NCBI RefSeq assembly: GCF_900163865.1
Contig: NZ_FUKU01000048.1
Location: forward strand, 1 to 32,260
DNA length: 32,260 bases
Source of the DNA: Sphingobacterium sp. JB170
GTDB lineage: Bacteria > Bacteroidota > Bacteroidia > Sphingobacteriales > Sphingobacteriaceae
Direction: 5' to 3'
Of the stretch, positions 1 through 10,988 are shown one piece after another (position 1 is the first letter of the stretch; every line of letters starts with the position of its first letter). A program made the position numbers and the translations under genes. The notes beneath the pieces were generated by a model that was not told the origin of the DNA, searched no databases, and saw only the letters and a list, made by a program, of their open reading frames with translations.

Positions 1-263
1 GAAACTCTCCTTAAGGTTTGAACCTAATATGTCTAATTTAGTTTGAAGACGTACAGGCCCGTTTTACACGCTGTCCAATTTAATGTTGGTAGAACTGTTG
101 ACTTATTCTAATAGATTATATTATGGAGTTGGTCTTCGAGATACACCTGTATCAAGCCATTAACATCAATTTAGTAAAGCCATTATTTCTGATGTATTGC
201 CTAAACTTATTTGCAAATAATTTCTCCTTTGAAACTTCTTTCTTTTTCAAAATATTATCTCCT

Positions 264-829
264 TTAATTACTTTCTCCCAATTCATTCAACGCTCTGAGT
301 ATTTCGGGATTGGTATAATCCCTGCCATCCTCCATACGGGCAATCATAACTCCACTTTTGTCAAGAACAACTGTAATAGGAATTGCTCCTCCAAGAAAAT
401 CTGACGGGATAGTTCTGGCAGGAACATATACAAGCACATCATAATTGTTCGCTTGCATAAAGGCTCCTGATTTTCCGTTTAATGTCCACATCAACCGTCA
501 AAAACACGATATTCTCATTGCCTTTCAATGATCTTATTAAGTCGTTAATTGAGGGCATTTAGTAACTACACGGCGGACACTAGGTCGCCCAGAAATTAAT
601 AAATACAGCCTTACCTTTCAACGAGTTTAATGAAATGCTGTTACTACTTTCATCTTTGAGATTAAAAACCAGTGTTTGTTGGATATTAGACAGTAACGGC
701 TCTTTGCCGTTGCTGTACTTACCAGTGTCCATATTTTCATCAATGCCGCTTCCAGGTATTGAACCATATGTTACTCCCATTATTACCAACAGAAAGATTA
801 GTGCAATTAATTTTTATATACTTTTTCAT
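264..829 (-). pseudogene. TlpA-like thioredoxin-domain protein, decayed
   Basis: This is a former periplasmic thiol-disulfide oxidoreductase of the TlpA/ResA type. Reading across the lesions gives a signal peptide (starts MKKY), a linker, then INFWAT-stop-CPPC, MPSIND, VFLTVDVD and the C-terminal half with IPSDFLGGAIPITVVLDK, ending ELGESN. Four lesions are visible. There is one extra A in an A run near 815-819, which puts the signal peptide out of frame. A TAG at 580-582 replaces the Trp that normally precedes CxxC. A TAA at 559-561 lies three codons after the CxxC. A frameshift lies near 479-486. The original ATG at 827-829 lies 8 bp after the adaptor gene's stop, so it was the last gene of the efflux operon. 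The family call is confident, and so is loss of function. Confidence 0.85.
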
Positions 830-837
830 AATATTTA

Positions 838-1947
838 TTAATTGTTCAATTTACCTTCTTGAATTTCTTCGGAGGGTTTGAGAATGATATGGTCTTCGGG
901 AGAAAGATTTCCAAAGACTTCTGTCAGCGTATCGATACGAACACCTTCTCTCACGGCAACCCGTTTTATTTCATTGTCATTGAGCGTGAGCACAAATGTC
1001 CCCAATTGTGTGTGCAGCACACTGTTATTCTGTACCCAATGCGACGGGCTTTTACGCTGTAACTTTAGCTTCACTTGTGCATAATCTCCTCCTTGCAATT
1101 CCCCTGACGAATTGTCCACATCAAACTCCAGCGTGAGTGAGCGATCTTGCTGATCAAGCAAACCCGATGTGCGGGAAAGTTTAGCAGCAAATATTTTGCC
1201 CGGCTGTGAGCTGACGGTAAACGTCGCTTCCATATCTTTATTTACGGATGATGCGTATTTTTCGGGTAAGGATAGGGTTAAACGCAGCTTGTTCCCTTGC
1301 GCCATCATAAATAAAGGCGTATTGTTTCCTGTTCCTGCCAATGCTCCTAAAGAGACATTTCGTTCCGTAATAACACCGTCAAACGGGGCGACAATACGGA
1401 GGTATTGTAGTAACTGGGAAGAATGTGCTGTTCCTGCTTTGGAAGCATTGTAAGCTGATTTGGCACTTTCCATCGCACCTTTTGCCCTGTCGAGTTCAAT
1501 ATCCGCGACTGCTCCCGTAGTTTTGGAAGCGTCGACTAACCTGCCGTACGCCTGTTCTGCATACAGGAAATCGTTATAAACTTTTTGTTCTGAGGATTTG
1601 CTCGAAAGATATTGTTGTTCCATTTCGGGAGCCTCCAATATAGCCAAAAGCTGTCCTTTACGGACGTAGTCACCTCTGTCCACGTACAATTGCTGAACAA
1701 AACTACTAACCTTGGCATACACCGATACCTGCTCATAGGGTTTCAGTTCGGCCGGGACAGAAATTTCGTACTCGGGTTTGATGAACTGTACGGAAGCCGT
1801 GGGGTAACGAACCGATTTGGCCGTCTCGGATTGCGGTTGTTCGTTTTCCTTCGCTTTTTGCGAACAGGCGGAAAGTACAAATACCAACGAGGTTACTGTA
1901 ACCATTAATTTTATTGATTTTTTATTTATTGAAATGCAGTGATACAT
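838..1947 (-). CDS. RND efflux periplasmic adaptor (MFP/HlyD family), lipoprotein
   Basis: Membrane-fusion subunit that would link the inner-membrane RND pump to the TolC-like channel. The 369-residue protein begins with a basic n-region and a hydrophobic stretch ending in the lipobox LSAC, so it should be lipid-anchored in the periplasm. It then shows the family layout: a barrel-sandwich half (YVRKGQLLAILEAPE), a coiled-coil hairpin around residues 105-170, the second half-motif (RIVAPFDGVITERNV), and beta-barrel and membrane-proximal domains to the end. The length is normal for the family. It is third in the operon, 20 bp downstream of the permease gene. The substrate cannot be read from the sequence. 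An in-frame Met at residue 15 is an alternative start but would shorten the signal peptide's basic region. Confidence 0.93.
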   Translation of the reverse strand: MYHCISINKKSIKLMVTVTSLVFVLSACSQKAKENEQPQSETAKSVRYPTASVQFIKPEYEISVPAELKPYEQVSVYAKVSSFVQQLYVDRGDYVRKGQLLAILEAPEMEQQYLSSKSSEQKVYNDFLYAEQAYGRLVDASKTTGAVADIELDRAKGAMESAKSAYNASKAGTAHSSQLLQYLRIVAPFDGVITERNVSLGALAGTGNNTPLFMMAQGNKLRLTLSLPEKYASSVNKDMEATFTVSSQPGKIFAAKLSRTSGLLDQQDRSLTLEFDVDNSSGELQGGDYAQVKLKLQRKSPSHWVQNNSVLHTQLGTFVLTLNDNEIKRVAVREGVRIDTLTEVFGNLSPEDHIILKPSEEIQEGKLNN

Positions 1948-1967
1948 TGTATTTATTGTTTTAATGT

Positions 1968-4900
1968 TTATGATATCGTTTGTTTAATTGAATGCTCAAC
2001 ATAATGCCTGCTTTCGTTGTCATCCGGATCCAATGACGGACTAATGATCGAAGTCCTTGACATCATAGATGAGAAAAAATGCGGAACCAATAGCAGTATG
2101 GCCACTGTTGAAGCGATCAATCCACCGATAACGGCTCTACCCAGCGGTGCCACCTGTTCTCCACCATCGCCTAGGCCTAATGCCATTGGCAACATTCCGG
2201 CAAACATCGCGGCAGAAGTCATCAATACAGGTCTCATTCGGGAAGATGCTGCCAGACGTGATGCGTTCGCAGACTTAAGTGCCAATTGCTTGCGGTAGTA
2301 TTCTGCCTGATTGACCAGCAATACGGCATTCGATACTGATACACCGAGCGACATAATAATACCCATATAGGATTGCAAATTCAAAGTGCTTCCCGTCAGA
2401 AAAAGCAGGGTAAGACTTCCTGCAACCACGGCAGGCAATACCGATAGGATAACCAATGGCACTTTAAAGGACTGGTAATATGCGGACAGCATCAGGAATA
2501 TAGCGATAATAGCAACGCCCAAGCCGACTAAAAGACTGCCCAATGTATCGTCCAATAACTGTAATGTACCCTCTGTCCAGACCGTAGTACCACGGGGCGG
2601 TTCTCCTGCATCGATTATGGCCTGTTTAACGGCTGCGGAAGCAGTTCCCAAATCTTTCCCATACACATTGGCGATAACGGTTACATAACGATTTGGTCCT
2701 TTACGATTAACCTGTGCAGGAGCTGTTGTTCTTTTTATGGTCCCTACGTCGTCAAGAACCGGACGGAGACTTCCGGCTTTCAGGGGTAATGAACGTAGTC
2801 TTTCTTCGGATTGCATAATCCTTTCGGGTATCTGTACCTGCACCTGGAACACCAATCCCGATACCGGATCTATCCAAAGATTCTTGTCCGTAAAACGGGT
2901 GGATGATGTGGCAGTAACCAAGCTTCGGGTAATATCTTGCATCGTTAATCCGAACTGACCGGCAAGATCACGGTTTACCTCTATTTCCAATGTAGGGTAG
3001 TCAATGGGGTCTGCAATGCGGACGTCCCTTAGATAGGGAACTTCTTTCAGGTTTGCCTCAATTTTGGATGCGTGTGCATAAGCACCTTTGACCTGTCTGG
3101 AACCGACTTTGACCTCGATGGGTGTCATCGCTCCCTGCCCCATAATTTTCTCGGTCAGTTCCATTGCCTCGAAATTAAAAGCGGCTTCGGGATGGTTCTC
3201 GTTTATCATTCCCCGTACGGCTTCTTTGAAGTCTTCTATGGAGCCTTCATAAACTTCTTGATTAACAGACACCTGTAAAACCGCTTCATGGGAGGAGTTA
3301 CTGAAAAGGAAAATGGGATTAATAGGTGAACCCGCTGGGTGCATCCCTACAAAAGCTGAAGTGATATTCAGACCGTTCTCAGGGAGTGCAAATTTGATAT
3401 CGTTGGTTATATCTTTGACAATTTGTTCTGTTTTTTCGATCCTGCTACCTTGCGGCGCCTGTATGCGTATCTGAAAGTCTCCGCTATTGGAAACAGGCAT
3501 GACATCCGTACCAACGACATTCAGTAATAATGCAACAACCCCTCCGGCAATTAAAACATACACAGCAAAAAGCGGCAGGGCTTTCATCGACCATTTACGC
3601 ATACGGTAAGAATAATTTATCCGGAATTTTTCAAAGAATGCACGTTTTCTTGGCATTTTGGCTTCTTGGTTATGCTTGTTCCTCATCATCCAGTTTGCCA
3701 AAATCGGAACAAAAGTCTGTGAGGCTATAAAAGATGCTATCATCGCAAATGCCACCGCCATCGACAGAGGCATAAACATATCTTTCGGAATGCCTGTCAT
3801 AATAAAGGCAGGGGTCAGCACCGCCAGAATACAAAGCAATATCAATAGCTTAGGAATTGAAATTTCATATAGCGCATCAATGATGGCTCGCGGTTTGGAT
3901 TTACCCATCTCCATGTGCTGGTGAATATTTTCTATCGTAACAGTGGCTTCATCAACCAATATCCCAATGGATAACGCCAGACCGCTTAAGGTCATAATAT
4001 TAATGGTTTGCCCTAAAAGGTGCAATACCGAAACGGCCGACAAAATCGCGACGGGAATGGTAAGTATAACTATAATTGCCGCACGGGTATCGCCCAAAAA
4101 TAAAAATATGACCAATCCCGTAAACACAGCTCCTAACAGACCTTCCAGAATGAGATTGGATAGTGCACGTTCGATGTAGGATGATTGATCAAATTCATAG
4201 CTTACTTGTACGTCTTCGGGCAATTGATTTTTAAGCATTGGTATGGAAGCTTTCAGGTTTTCAACAGCGTCCAGTGTAGACGCATCCGCCTTTTTAATAA
4301 TCGGTAGATAGACCGATCTTTTCCCATTGACCAGGGCGTATCCCACGGTTTGATCGGCTCCGTCTTCCACACGGGCTACATCGCCCACATACACGGTCCG
4401 GTTATCGTTTGTTTGTATAGGGGTTTTCAATAATTCTTCCGGTCCCTTAACAATGGAGTTTATTGGGGCCATTAGGTTCTCGTCCCCGATGCGGATATTA
4501 CCTGCGGGAGATGGGAGACTGTTTTTGGTAATAGCTACCGTAATTTCTTCTGGACTTAAACCATTCGCCTGCATTGCCTCAGGATCGATGTTTACAACGA
4601 TCGAACGAATATTTCCACCAAAAGGCGCCGGAGATGTAATGCCCGGGATTTCTGTAAACATGGGCCTTACCCTTGTAATAGCCAATGTTTGCAGTTCGTT
4701 TACCGAACGTCGGTCGCTTTCAAAGACCAGCTGTCCGACAGGAAGCGAGCTTCCATCAAACCTGACCACCATTGGAGGAACTGCTCCGGGCGGCAGAAAG
4801 CCCATTGCTCTGGACACCGATGTGGAAACTTCTCCGGCAGCCTGCGCCATATCGGTTCCCGGGTAAAAGGTCAATTTCATCAGGGTCAGTCCCTGTACGC

Positions 4901-5150
4901 TCTTAAAGTCGATGTTTTGTACACCACTCACGAACAGGAGTACTTTTTGAAACTCATTCGCCATAAATCCGTCCATATATGCTGGAGAAAGCCCTCCGTA
5001 TGGCATGGCAATGTACATTGCAGGTAATTCCATTTCGGGAAATATATCTACGTTTATTTTTTTTACGGTGTTATAGGAAAAGAAGCCAATTGCCAATACG
5101 ACAACCATAATCGCAATCGGTCTTCTTAACGCAAATCTTATCAGATTCAT
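1968..5150 (-). CDS. Efflux RND transporter permease subunit (AcrB/MdtC-like)
   Basis: Proton-driven inner-membrane pump of the resistance-nodulation-division superfamily. At 1060 residues it is full length for the family and unbroken. Residues 1-30 hold the first transmembrane helix (FALRRPIAIMVVV). The porter domain contains FPEMELPA and the GNIRSIVVNID stretch. TM4 carries GILVDEATVTIENI, the family's proton-relay motif, here Asp-Glu instead of the usual Asp-Asp. The second half repeats the architecture and ends in a cluster of helices (GVSVSNAVLLVNQ). The gene order is TolC-like, permease, adaptor, which differs from the common adaptor-first order but is seen in Bacteroidota. Spacing to the TolC-like gene is 9 bp. 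The sequence suggests organic compounds more than metals as substrate, since no CzcA-type metal motif was noticed. That is inference. Confidence 0.95.
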   Translation of the reverse strand: MNLIRFALRRPIAIMVVVLAIGFFSYNTVKKINVDIFPEMELPAMYIAMPYGGLSPAYMDGFMANEFQKVLLFVSGVQNIDFKSVQGLTLMKLTFYPGTDMAQAAGEVSTSVSRAMGFLPPGAVPPMVVRFDGSSLPVGQLVFESDRRSVNELQTLAITRVRPMFTEIPGITSPAPFGGNIRSIVVNIDPEAMQANGLSPEEITVAITKNSLPSPAGNIRIGDENLMAPINSIVKGPEELLKTPIQTNDNRTVYVGDVARVEDGADQTVGYALVNGKRSVYLPIIKKADASTLDAVENLKASIPMLKNQLPEDVQVSYEFDQSSYIERALSNLILEGLLGAVFTGLVIFLFLGDTRAAIIVILTIPVAILSAVSVLHLLGQTINIMTLSGLALSIGILVDEATVTIENIHQHMEMGKSKPRAIIDALYEISIPKLLILLCILAVLTPAFIMTGIPKDMFMPLSMAVAFAMIASFIASQTFVPILANWMMRNKHNQEAKMPRKRAFFEKFRINYSYRMRKWSMKALPLFAVYVLIAGGVVALLLNVVGTDVMPVSNSGDFQIRIQAPQGSRIEKTEQIVKDITNDIKFALPENGLNITSAFVGMHPAGSPINPIFLFSNSSHEAVLQVSVNQEVYEGSIEDFKEAVRGMINENHPEAAFNFEAMELTEKIMGQGAMTPIEVKVGSRQVKGAYAHASKIEANLKEVPYLRDVRIADPIDYPTLEIEVNRDLAGQFGLTMQDITRSLVTATSSTRFTDKNLWIDPVSGLVFQVQVQIPERIMQSEERLRSLPLKAGSLRPVLDDVGTIKRTTAPAQVNRKGPNRYVTVIANVYGKDLGTASAAVKQAIIDAGEPPRGTTVWTEGTLQLLDDTLGSLLVGLGVAIIAIFLMLSAYYQSFKVPLVILSVLPAVVAGSLTLLFLTGSTLNLQSYMGIIMSLGVSVSNAVLLVNQAEYYRKQLALKSANASRLAASSRMRPVLMTSAAMFAGMLPMALGLGDGGEQVAPLGRAVIGGLIASTVAILLLVPHFFSSMMSRTSIISPSLDPDDNESRHYVEHSIKQTIS

Positions 5151-5159
5151 AGTTAATTT

Positions 5160-6557
5160 TTAAAGTTTGTTAAACAAAAAACCGAAATCGGCAGTCAGTT
5201 CCGCTTCGTCAGCAAGGAGAACCCAATAATCACGGGAGACCTCGATATGTGCATGTTCTGACTGCTCCAGCAAGATGCGAATCTGCAAGAGTTCGCTCAG
5301 TCCGATCAGACCACTTTTATATCGTGCCAAATACATTTCATAGGCATCTTCTGACTGAGTTACAGCAAGCTTTGTTTTCTGAAGTTGTTGGTATTGTTGC
5401 CTTATCTTGGTATGTGATGCGGATAAGTCAGCCTGCATCGACTGTTCGTATTGGGTTTGGAGCAATTTTGTACTTTCGGCTTTTTTAAAAAGCTGTTCGC
5501 CTTTCAGGCGGTTGGTGTGCAGACTGGTGATATTCCACGTGATACCGATACCCGCAAGAAAATTACTGGTCGTGTTGTTAAAACCGTCGTTCCATTCTCC
5601 CGACACCGTTCCGTTCGGACTGATACCCGTACCACGATAAGCATAGCCAGCCAACAAGGTCACGGACGGTAAAGTGCCTCGCTTCTGTGCCTGACCGCTT
5701 AACGTGTAATATTCGGACTGTTTGTCCAGCGCATCCAAAATTGGATGCGCGGAATTAATGAAGCTTTCGGAGTTTAAATAAATAGTGGATGGATTACTGA
5801 ACCTTTCTGCAGATGCCCTATAATCAATGGTTTCATCGGCGTAGAGTTCCAACAGCTTGATCATTGAAGCACTTTTAAAACCACTCCACTTATCATTTTC
5901 GCCCATTGCCTGTATATAGGACGATGAGGCGAGCAGGCTGTCGGCAGCGGGTCTTAGTCCTGATGCGGACAATCTCGAAGTTATTTTACGAATATCATCC
6001 AAGCGTTCGGCATTTTTTTCTGCCCAATTCAGTTTGGCATCATAATATAAAAGCACAATGTACCGCTCAGATAATGTTTTCTTCAGATTGAGCAAATACG
6101 CTTCTTTTTCACTTACCGATTTATCGTATAAAGCTCGGGCAGCTTCGTTTTGCTTGCCTAACTTCCCGAAAGAAAACAGTTCCCATTCGGCATTGGCAGA
6201 ACCAAAGATATTCGCAGCGGTAGAGCTACCATGGACAGCCATTGACGAACCGTTCACATTAAAAAAACCTGCCTGCGGAAAAAAAGCTCCGGCACTTCCT
6301 TCATACGTACCATAAGTGTTCTGTGCCTGTGCTTTTACTTGAGGGAGCATATTGCTTTTAACTACCAGCTCATTGAGCTTTGCGGCATCTATGGCAGTCG
6401 TTTTTACACCGATCCCCGGATAGTTCTCTTCGACTTTGGGCCATAGATTGCCCAAAGTATTCTCTTCTAGTTGCTGTGCATATAACGGAAATATGGCGGC
6501 AACGGCAAACCACAAGATTGTGATCGCCAAAATATGTTTGATCATATTACTGTACAA
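5160..6557 (-). CDS. TolC-family outer-membrane efflux channel
   Basis: Outer-membrane exit duct for the RND pump encoded directly downstream. The 465-residue protein has a cleavable signal peptide (MIKHILAITILWFAV, cleavage near PLYAQQ) and the two repeated amphipathic coiled-coil regions of the TolC family. The C-terminal half has the usual heptad-rich stretch (SHTKIRQQYQQLQKTKLAVTQ) followed by the conserved Y-x-x-G-L-I-G-L-S-E-L-L element. The length matches the family. There is an upstream Met at residue 1 and another at residue 5; MIKHIL gives the more typical signal peptide, so the true start may be 12 bp further in. It follows the small membrane lipoprotein gene by about 96 bp and is probably cotranscribed with it. 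Confidence 0.92.
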   Translation of the reverse strand: MYSNMIKHILAITILWFAVAAIFPLYAQQLEENTLGNLWPKVEENYPGIGVKTTAIDAAKLNELVVKSNMLPQVKAQAQNTYGTYEGSAGAFFPQAGFFNVNGSSMAVHGSSTAANIFGSANAEWELFSFGKLGKQNEAARALYDKSVSEKEAYLLNLKKTLSERYIVLLYYDAKLNWAEKNAERLDDIRKITSRLSASGLRPAADSLLASSSYIQAMGENDKWSGFKSASMIKLLELYADETIDYRASAERFSNPSTIYLNSESFINSAHPILDALDKQSEYYTLSGQAQKRGTLPSVTLLAGYAYRGTGISPNGTVSGEWNDGFNNTTSNFLAGIGITWNITSLHTNRLKGEQLFKKAESTKLLQTQYEQSMQADLSASHTKIRQQYQQLQKTKLAVTQSEDAYEMYLARYKSGLIGLSELLQIRILLEQSEHAHIEVSRDYWVLLADEAELTADFGFLFNKL

Positions 6558-6653
6558 TTTTTGTCAAGGTCATGATTGACCTCAAGTTTTTTTTATAAAG
6601 GAAACAATAGAAATTCTGCCTATTAAGCCCTATTTGGTCAACAGGAAAAAGAA

Positions 6654-7073
6654 TTAATGGGAGAAGTGGATGAGGAGTTTCCGATATTCCAAAAAGAGTG
6701 GAATCGAACTGCGGATTTTTGTACTACCGCTATACAGTGGATGGCTATGTTCTTTGCAGACAGAGCGAAAGCTGAACAGAAAAAATAATACTGCCGTAAA
6801 AAAAACAACGGGCAGTAAATCGTTTGTATTAAATGAAAATTTTTGAACATTCTGCGCACCTGACATTTCAAATTCTGCACATCTTTCGATAGTGTTTACG
6901 GAGAAATTCGGATTGCGTTTTGCGGTATTATTTTCTGTTTGTACGGGACTACCAGCTATGGTCTTAATACTGGCCTTAACAGAACACGATGTTAACAGCA
7001 TCAAAAGCATTGTTGCAAACACAGAAATGTGTCGCAAAAAAAATGTTATGCTATTAGATAATGCTTTATTCAT
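6654..7073 (-). CDS. Small membrane lipoprotein of unknown function heading the efflux operon
   Basis: The function is not recognised. From the ATG at 7071-7073 the product is 139 residues. The N-terminal hydrophobic segment ends in the lipobox LLTSC, so it is probably lipidated. A mid-region follows (CAEFEMSGAQNVQKF), then a second hydrophobic helix (LLPVVFFTAVLFFLFSF) and a basic tail with a Cys/His cluster (CKEHSH) and the ending IPLFLEYRKLLIHFSH. The gene lies just upstream of the TolC-like gene on the same strand. A near-consensus promoter ends only about 7 bp before this ATG, so the mRNA may have almost no leader. A longer reading frame begins with TTG inside the -7 box and is unlikely. 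Metal or stress sensing is possible from the CKEHSH cluster but is speculation. Confidence 0.55.
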   Translation of the reverse strand: MNKALSNSITFFLRHISVFATMLLMLLTSCSVKASIKTIAGSPVQTENNTAKRNPNFSVNTIERCAEFEMSGAQNVQKFSFNTNDLLPVVFFTAVLFFLFSFRSVCKEHSHPLYSGSTKIRSSIPLFLEYRKLLIHFSH

Positions 7074-7079
7074 ACAGCG

Positions 7080-7111
7080 CAAAACTAGGGATATTAAGCA
7101 ACACGTGCAAA
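7080..7111 (-). promoter_or_regulatory. Bacteroidota-type promoter of the efflux operon
   Basis: On the minus strand the sequence reads TTTG (7108-7111), 20 bp of spacer, then TAGTTTTG (7080-7087). This fits the known Bacteroidota consensus TTTG-N19-21-TAnnTTTG for the primary sigma factor. Transcription would begin around 7073-7075, at or next to the ATG of the small lipoprotein. It is the best promoter match noticed in the window. Confidence 0.6.
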
Positions 7112-7320
7112 TAGCAAACCCTAATCCATGGATTATTCGGCTATATGATCTAAATTATTACATAATGCGAGTTTCGAATAATAAAAAATTCACTGTCGAG
7201 AGATGTTTTAAAATCCTTTTTAGGTCATCTAACTGTTTGATATAAAACACGCATCATCCCGTATTCAGAAATGAATCTATCAGTTGATTTGAATTCTCGC
7301 TTGCGAAGAACCAATTTAAA

Positions 7321-7356
7321 AGCACCGTGCCGGTATACCGGCGTTCCCTAAGTGCT
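7321..7356. repeat. Nested inverted repeat with a 14-bp perfect palindrome
   Basis: A perfect palindrome GCCGGTATACCGGC occupies 7329-7342. It is bracketed by a second short inverted pair, AGCAC at 7321-7325 and GTGCT at 7352-7356. It sits just past the 3' end of the intact sulfatase gene, 6 bp beyond its stop codon. There is no T run on either side, so a standard intrinsic terminator is not obvious. It could be an mRNA 3'-end hairpin, a protein-binding site or a dispersed palindrome. Confidence 0.5.
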
Positions 7357-7361
7357 GTCCC

Positions 7362-8754
7362 CTAGTTTCTTTTGAATGGTACATCCATCGCCATGCCTGC
7401 ATCGCCCTGACCCTTCATCCATGATAAAAGGGCACTCTCCATCTCCTTTATAGTCTTTTGTTTACGCGAATCACTGGCGAGGTTTTTAAGCTCATAAGGG
7501 TCATTTTGTACATCGTAGAACTCTGTAGCTGGCCGTTTCGCAATTCGCTGGCTGAGAAATCTGGCTTGCGGATCAGTCTCGGCCTTTTCCAACCACGAAG
7601 AAAATGCTAAGTTCGGATCGTTCGGCTTCATCAAATACTTAATGTAGTAGCTGCTATCTGAATTTAAATTGAGAATCAATTTGTAACGCTCATTGCGAAT
7701 GCTTCTTATTGGATAGGCCGGTCCTTCCGGGAAATTATTGTGGATGCCAAAAGCAAATTTCCGAAAAGACTTACGTTGGCCTTTGATTACCGGAAGAAAA
7801 CTGCGTCCGTCGAGTCCCTTGATGGGCGTCCCTCCCGCCATATCTATTAGCGTAGGTGTAATATCTTCATACTGGACTATGGCATCCGTTTGCCTTGCCG
7901 GCGCGATCGCTGATCCCCAGCGAATGAGCATCGAACTGTGCTGTCCACTATCATATAGCGTCCACTTTGCACCCGGAAATTGAGCTCCCTGTTCTCCTAG
8001 GAATATCACGATCGTGCTTTCTAACTGCCCCATCTCTTCCAATAGTTTTAACACGTCCCCCACTTGATCGTCCAGCCTCCGCACCTCTGCGAGATATTTT
8101 GTAAAATGATCGCGGGTGCGCTGGGTATCGACCCAATGTGCGGGTAGCACTAATTTTTGCGTATCAAACTCGGACGGATCGCCCAGCGTCCATGGTGCAT
8201 GGGGATTGATGCTCATTACAAAAAGGCAATACGGATCATCGTTATCAACAAAGCGTGCGATGCTATCTAAAAAATAATCGTCCGTTTTCGCCACGCAGTC
8301 CTTTTGGAAACCGGGAACAATTTGAAAGGGAAACGTTTTTTGGGGCCGGGTAACATGATCCTTCCCGCTGAGTCCAACTCGGTACCCCAGGTCCTGCAGA
8401 TAGTGGGCTATACTTTTCAAACCACTGTAGACCGGTTTATGGTTTTGGTATGCGCCATGTCGAGCAGGATAAAGTCCCGTGAATAACGAAGCACGCGTGG
8501 GAACACACATTGCTTCTGAGGCAATCAAGTTATTAAATTTCAACCCTTCCCGAGCAAGCCGGTCAATATGCGGTGTTTGTATATTCTGTCCGCCATAACA
8601 GCTGAGCTGTTTGCTGTCCAAGTCGTCGGCCATAATGATAACGATATTCGGTTTATCACGATCTCCATTCGCACTCGCTACATGGCTTTGTGCGAATGAC
8701 GGTACTGCTAGAAGTGCTTGTAAAAAAATCGACCAACCTACTACGATATGTTTT

Positions 8755-8768
<14 letters not shown>
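7362..8768 (-). CDS. Secreted C-type sulfatase (FGly-dependent)
   Basis: Hydrolyses sulfate esters, probably on a sulfated polysaccharide fragment in the periplasm; the exact substrate is unknown. With the start at 8768 it is 468 residues: signal peptide (IFLQALLAVPSFAQ), metal-binding NIVIIMADDLD near residues 41-51, and the formylglycine signature CVPTR with the Cys at residue 88. GLSGKDHV and FLGEQGAQFPG follow as later active-site motifs, and the tail is EFYDVQNDPYELKNLA. The open frame extends upstream inside the neighbouring sulfatase gene. I chose the ATG at 8766-8768 because it precedes a proper signal peptide, has AGGA eight bases before it, and overlaps the upstream stop by 14 bp, suggesting translational coupling. 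The ATG at 8774 is an alternative. Activity requires a sulfatase-maturing enzyme not seen here. Confidence 0.92.
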
Positions 8769-10384
<1,616 letters not shown>

Positions 10385-10556
10385 TTAGCATTTTGTAATG
10401 TAAAAAATATGTTTCAGGCGATTTAAAGAAACAACGTACGCGTTAGTCCGTATAAGTTATAAATATAACAATAAGTCATAAACAATACGAATGGACTTCA
10501 TTTTCTCGCGCGAGACTCGGATCAAGCAGTTTATGAAATAAAGGCTGTTGCCTGAG

Positions 10557-10906
10557 TTACTCTAAAATCTGTAGAAAGTAGGCCTTTTTATCATCTGCCA
10601 GATTCTCATTTTCTAGCAAATCTGACCCATATTCATAGAATTCGTCTTGGAGTGATAATTCACTGTTTTTTATATTTGCCCATTCTATGAGTCAATATCT
10701 GTCCGTTCGTATAGCACGCCCCATCCTTCTCTGGGAAAACAGTTGTAGGCTTAATTCTTCTGGTGTTTTTTTACAATACCTTAAAACCCGAGGAGTCAAT
10801 GGGCTCCTCTTATGGGTATATCGTGAATGGAATATGGTAACAAGTCGACGATTTTAGCACTGCACAGTCCAATGTTTGACCCGGAGATCTAATATATCGA
10901 GGCATA
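10557..10906 (-). pseudogene. Third sulfatase, C-terminal remnant (iduronate-2-sulfatase-like)
   Basis: No open frame of useful length exists here, but shifting between frames on the minus strand recovers the C-terminal third of a sulfatase. The pieces are YIRSPGQTLDCA, then KIVDLLP with IPIRG, then FSQRRMGRAIRTDRY, a TGA, LIEWANIKNSE, and EFYEYGSDLLENENLADD to a TAA at 10557-10559. These correspond to the family elements VPLIIRxPG, VDLLPTLCDLAGIP, MGYxIRTDRYRYTEW and ELYDxxxDPxENxNLAD. At least two frameshifts and one internal stop are present (TGA in place of the Arg or similar after DRY). The N-terminal two thirds, including the catalytic Cys, are missing. The identification rests on motif recall, not alignment. 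Confidence 0.65.
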
Positions 10907-10988
10907 TTTGGAAGGTGCTAAAGGTACTTAAATGCTAACCGGTAGCTTAACTCCTGTTATCCAGCCGATTTTAGAAAAAACAAATTAG

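Noticed and set aside
152..250. TTG-led minus-strand frame of 32 codons after AGGAG, downstream of the TlpA pseudogene
   Set aside because: It is short and basic, ends in a stop with no continuing similarity in any frame, and could be chance. It might be the broken start of another operon gene but cannot be supported.
4453..4866. Long plus-strand frames inside the RND permease gene
   Set aside because: Antisense shadows of a conserved 1060-codon gene; no signal or family features.
6638..6880. Alternative 80-codon minus-strand frame overlapping the small lipoprotein gene
   Set aside because: The other frame has a lipobox, a second membrane helix and an upstream promoter; this one has none.
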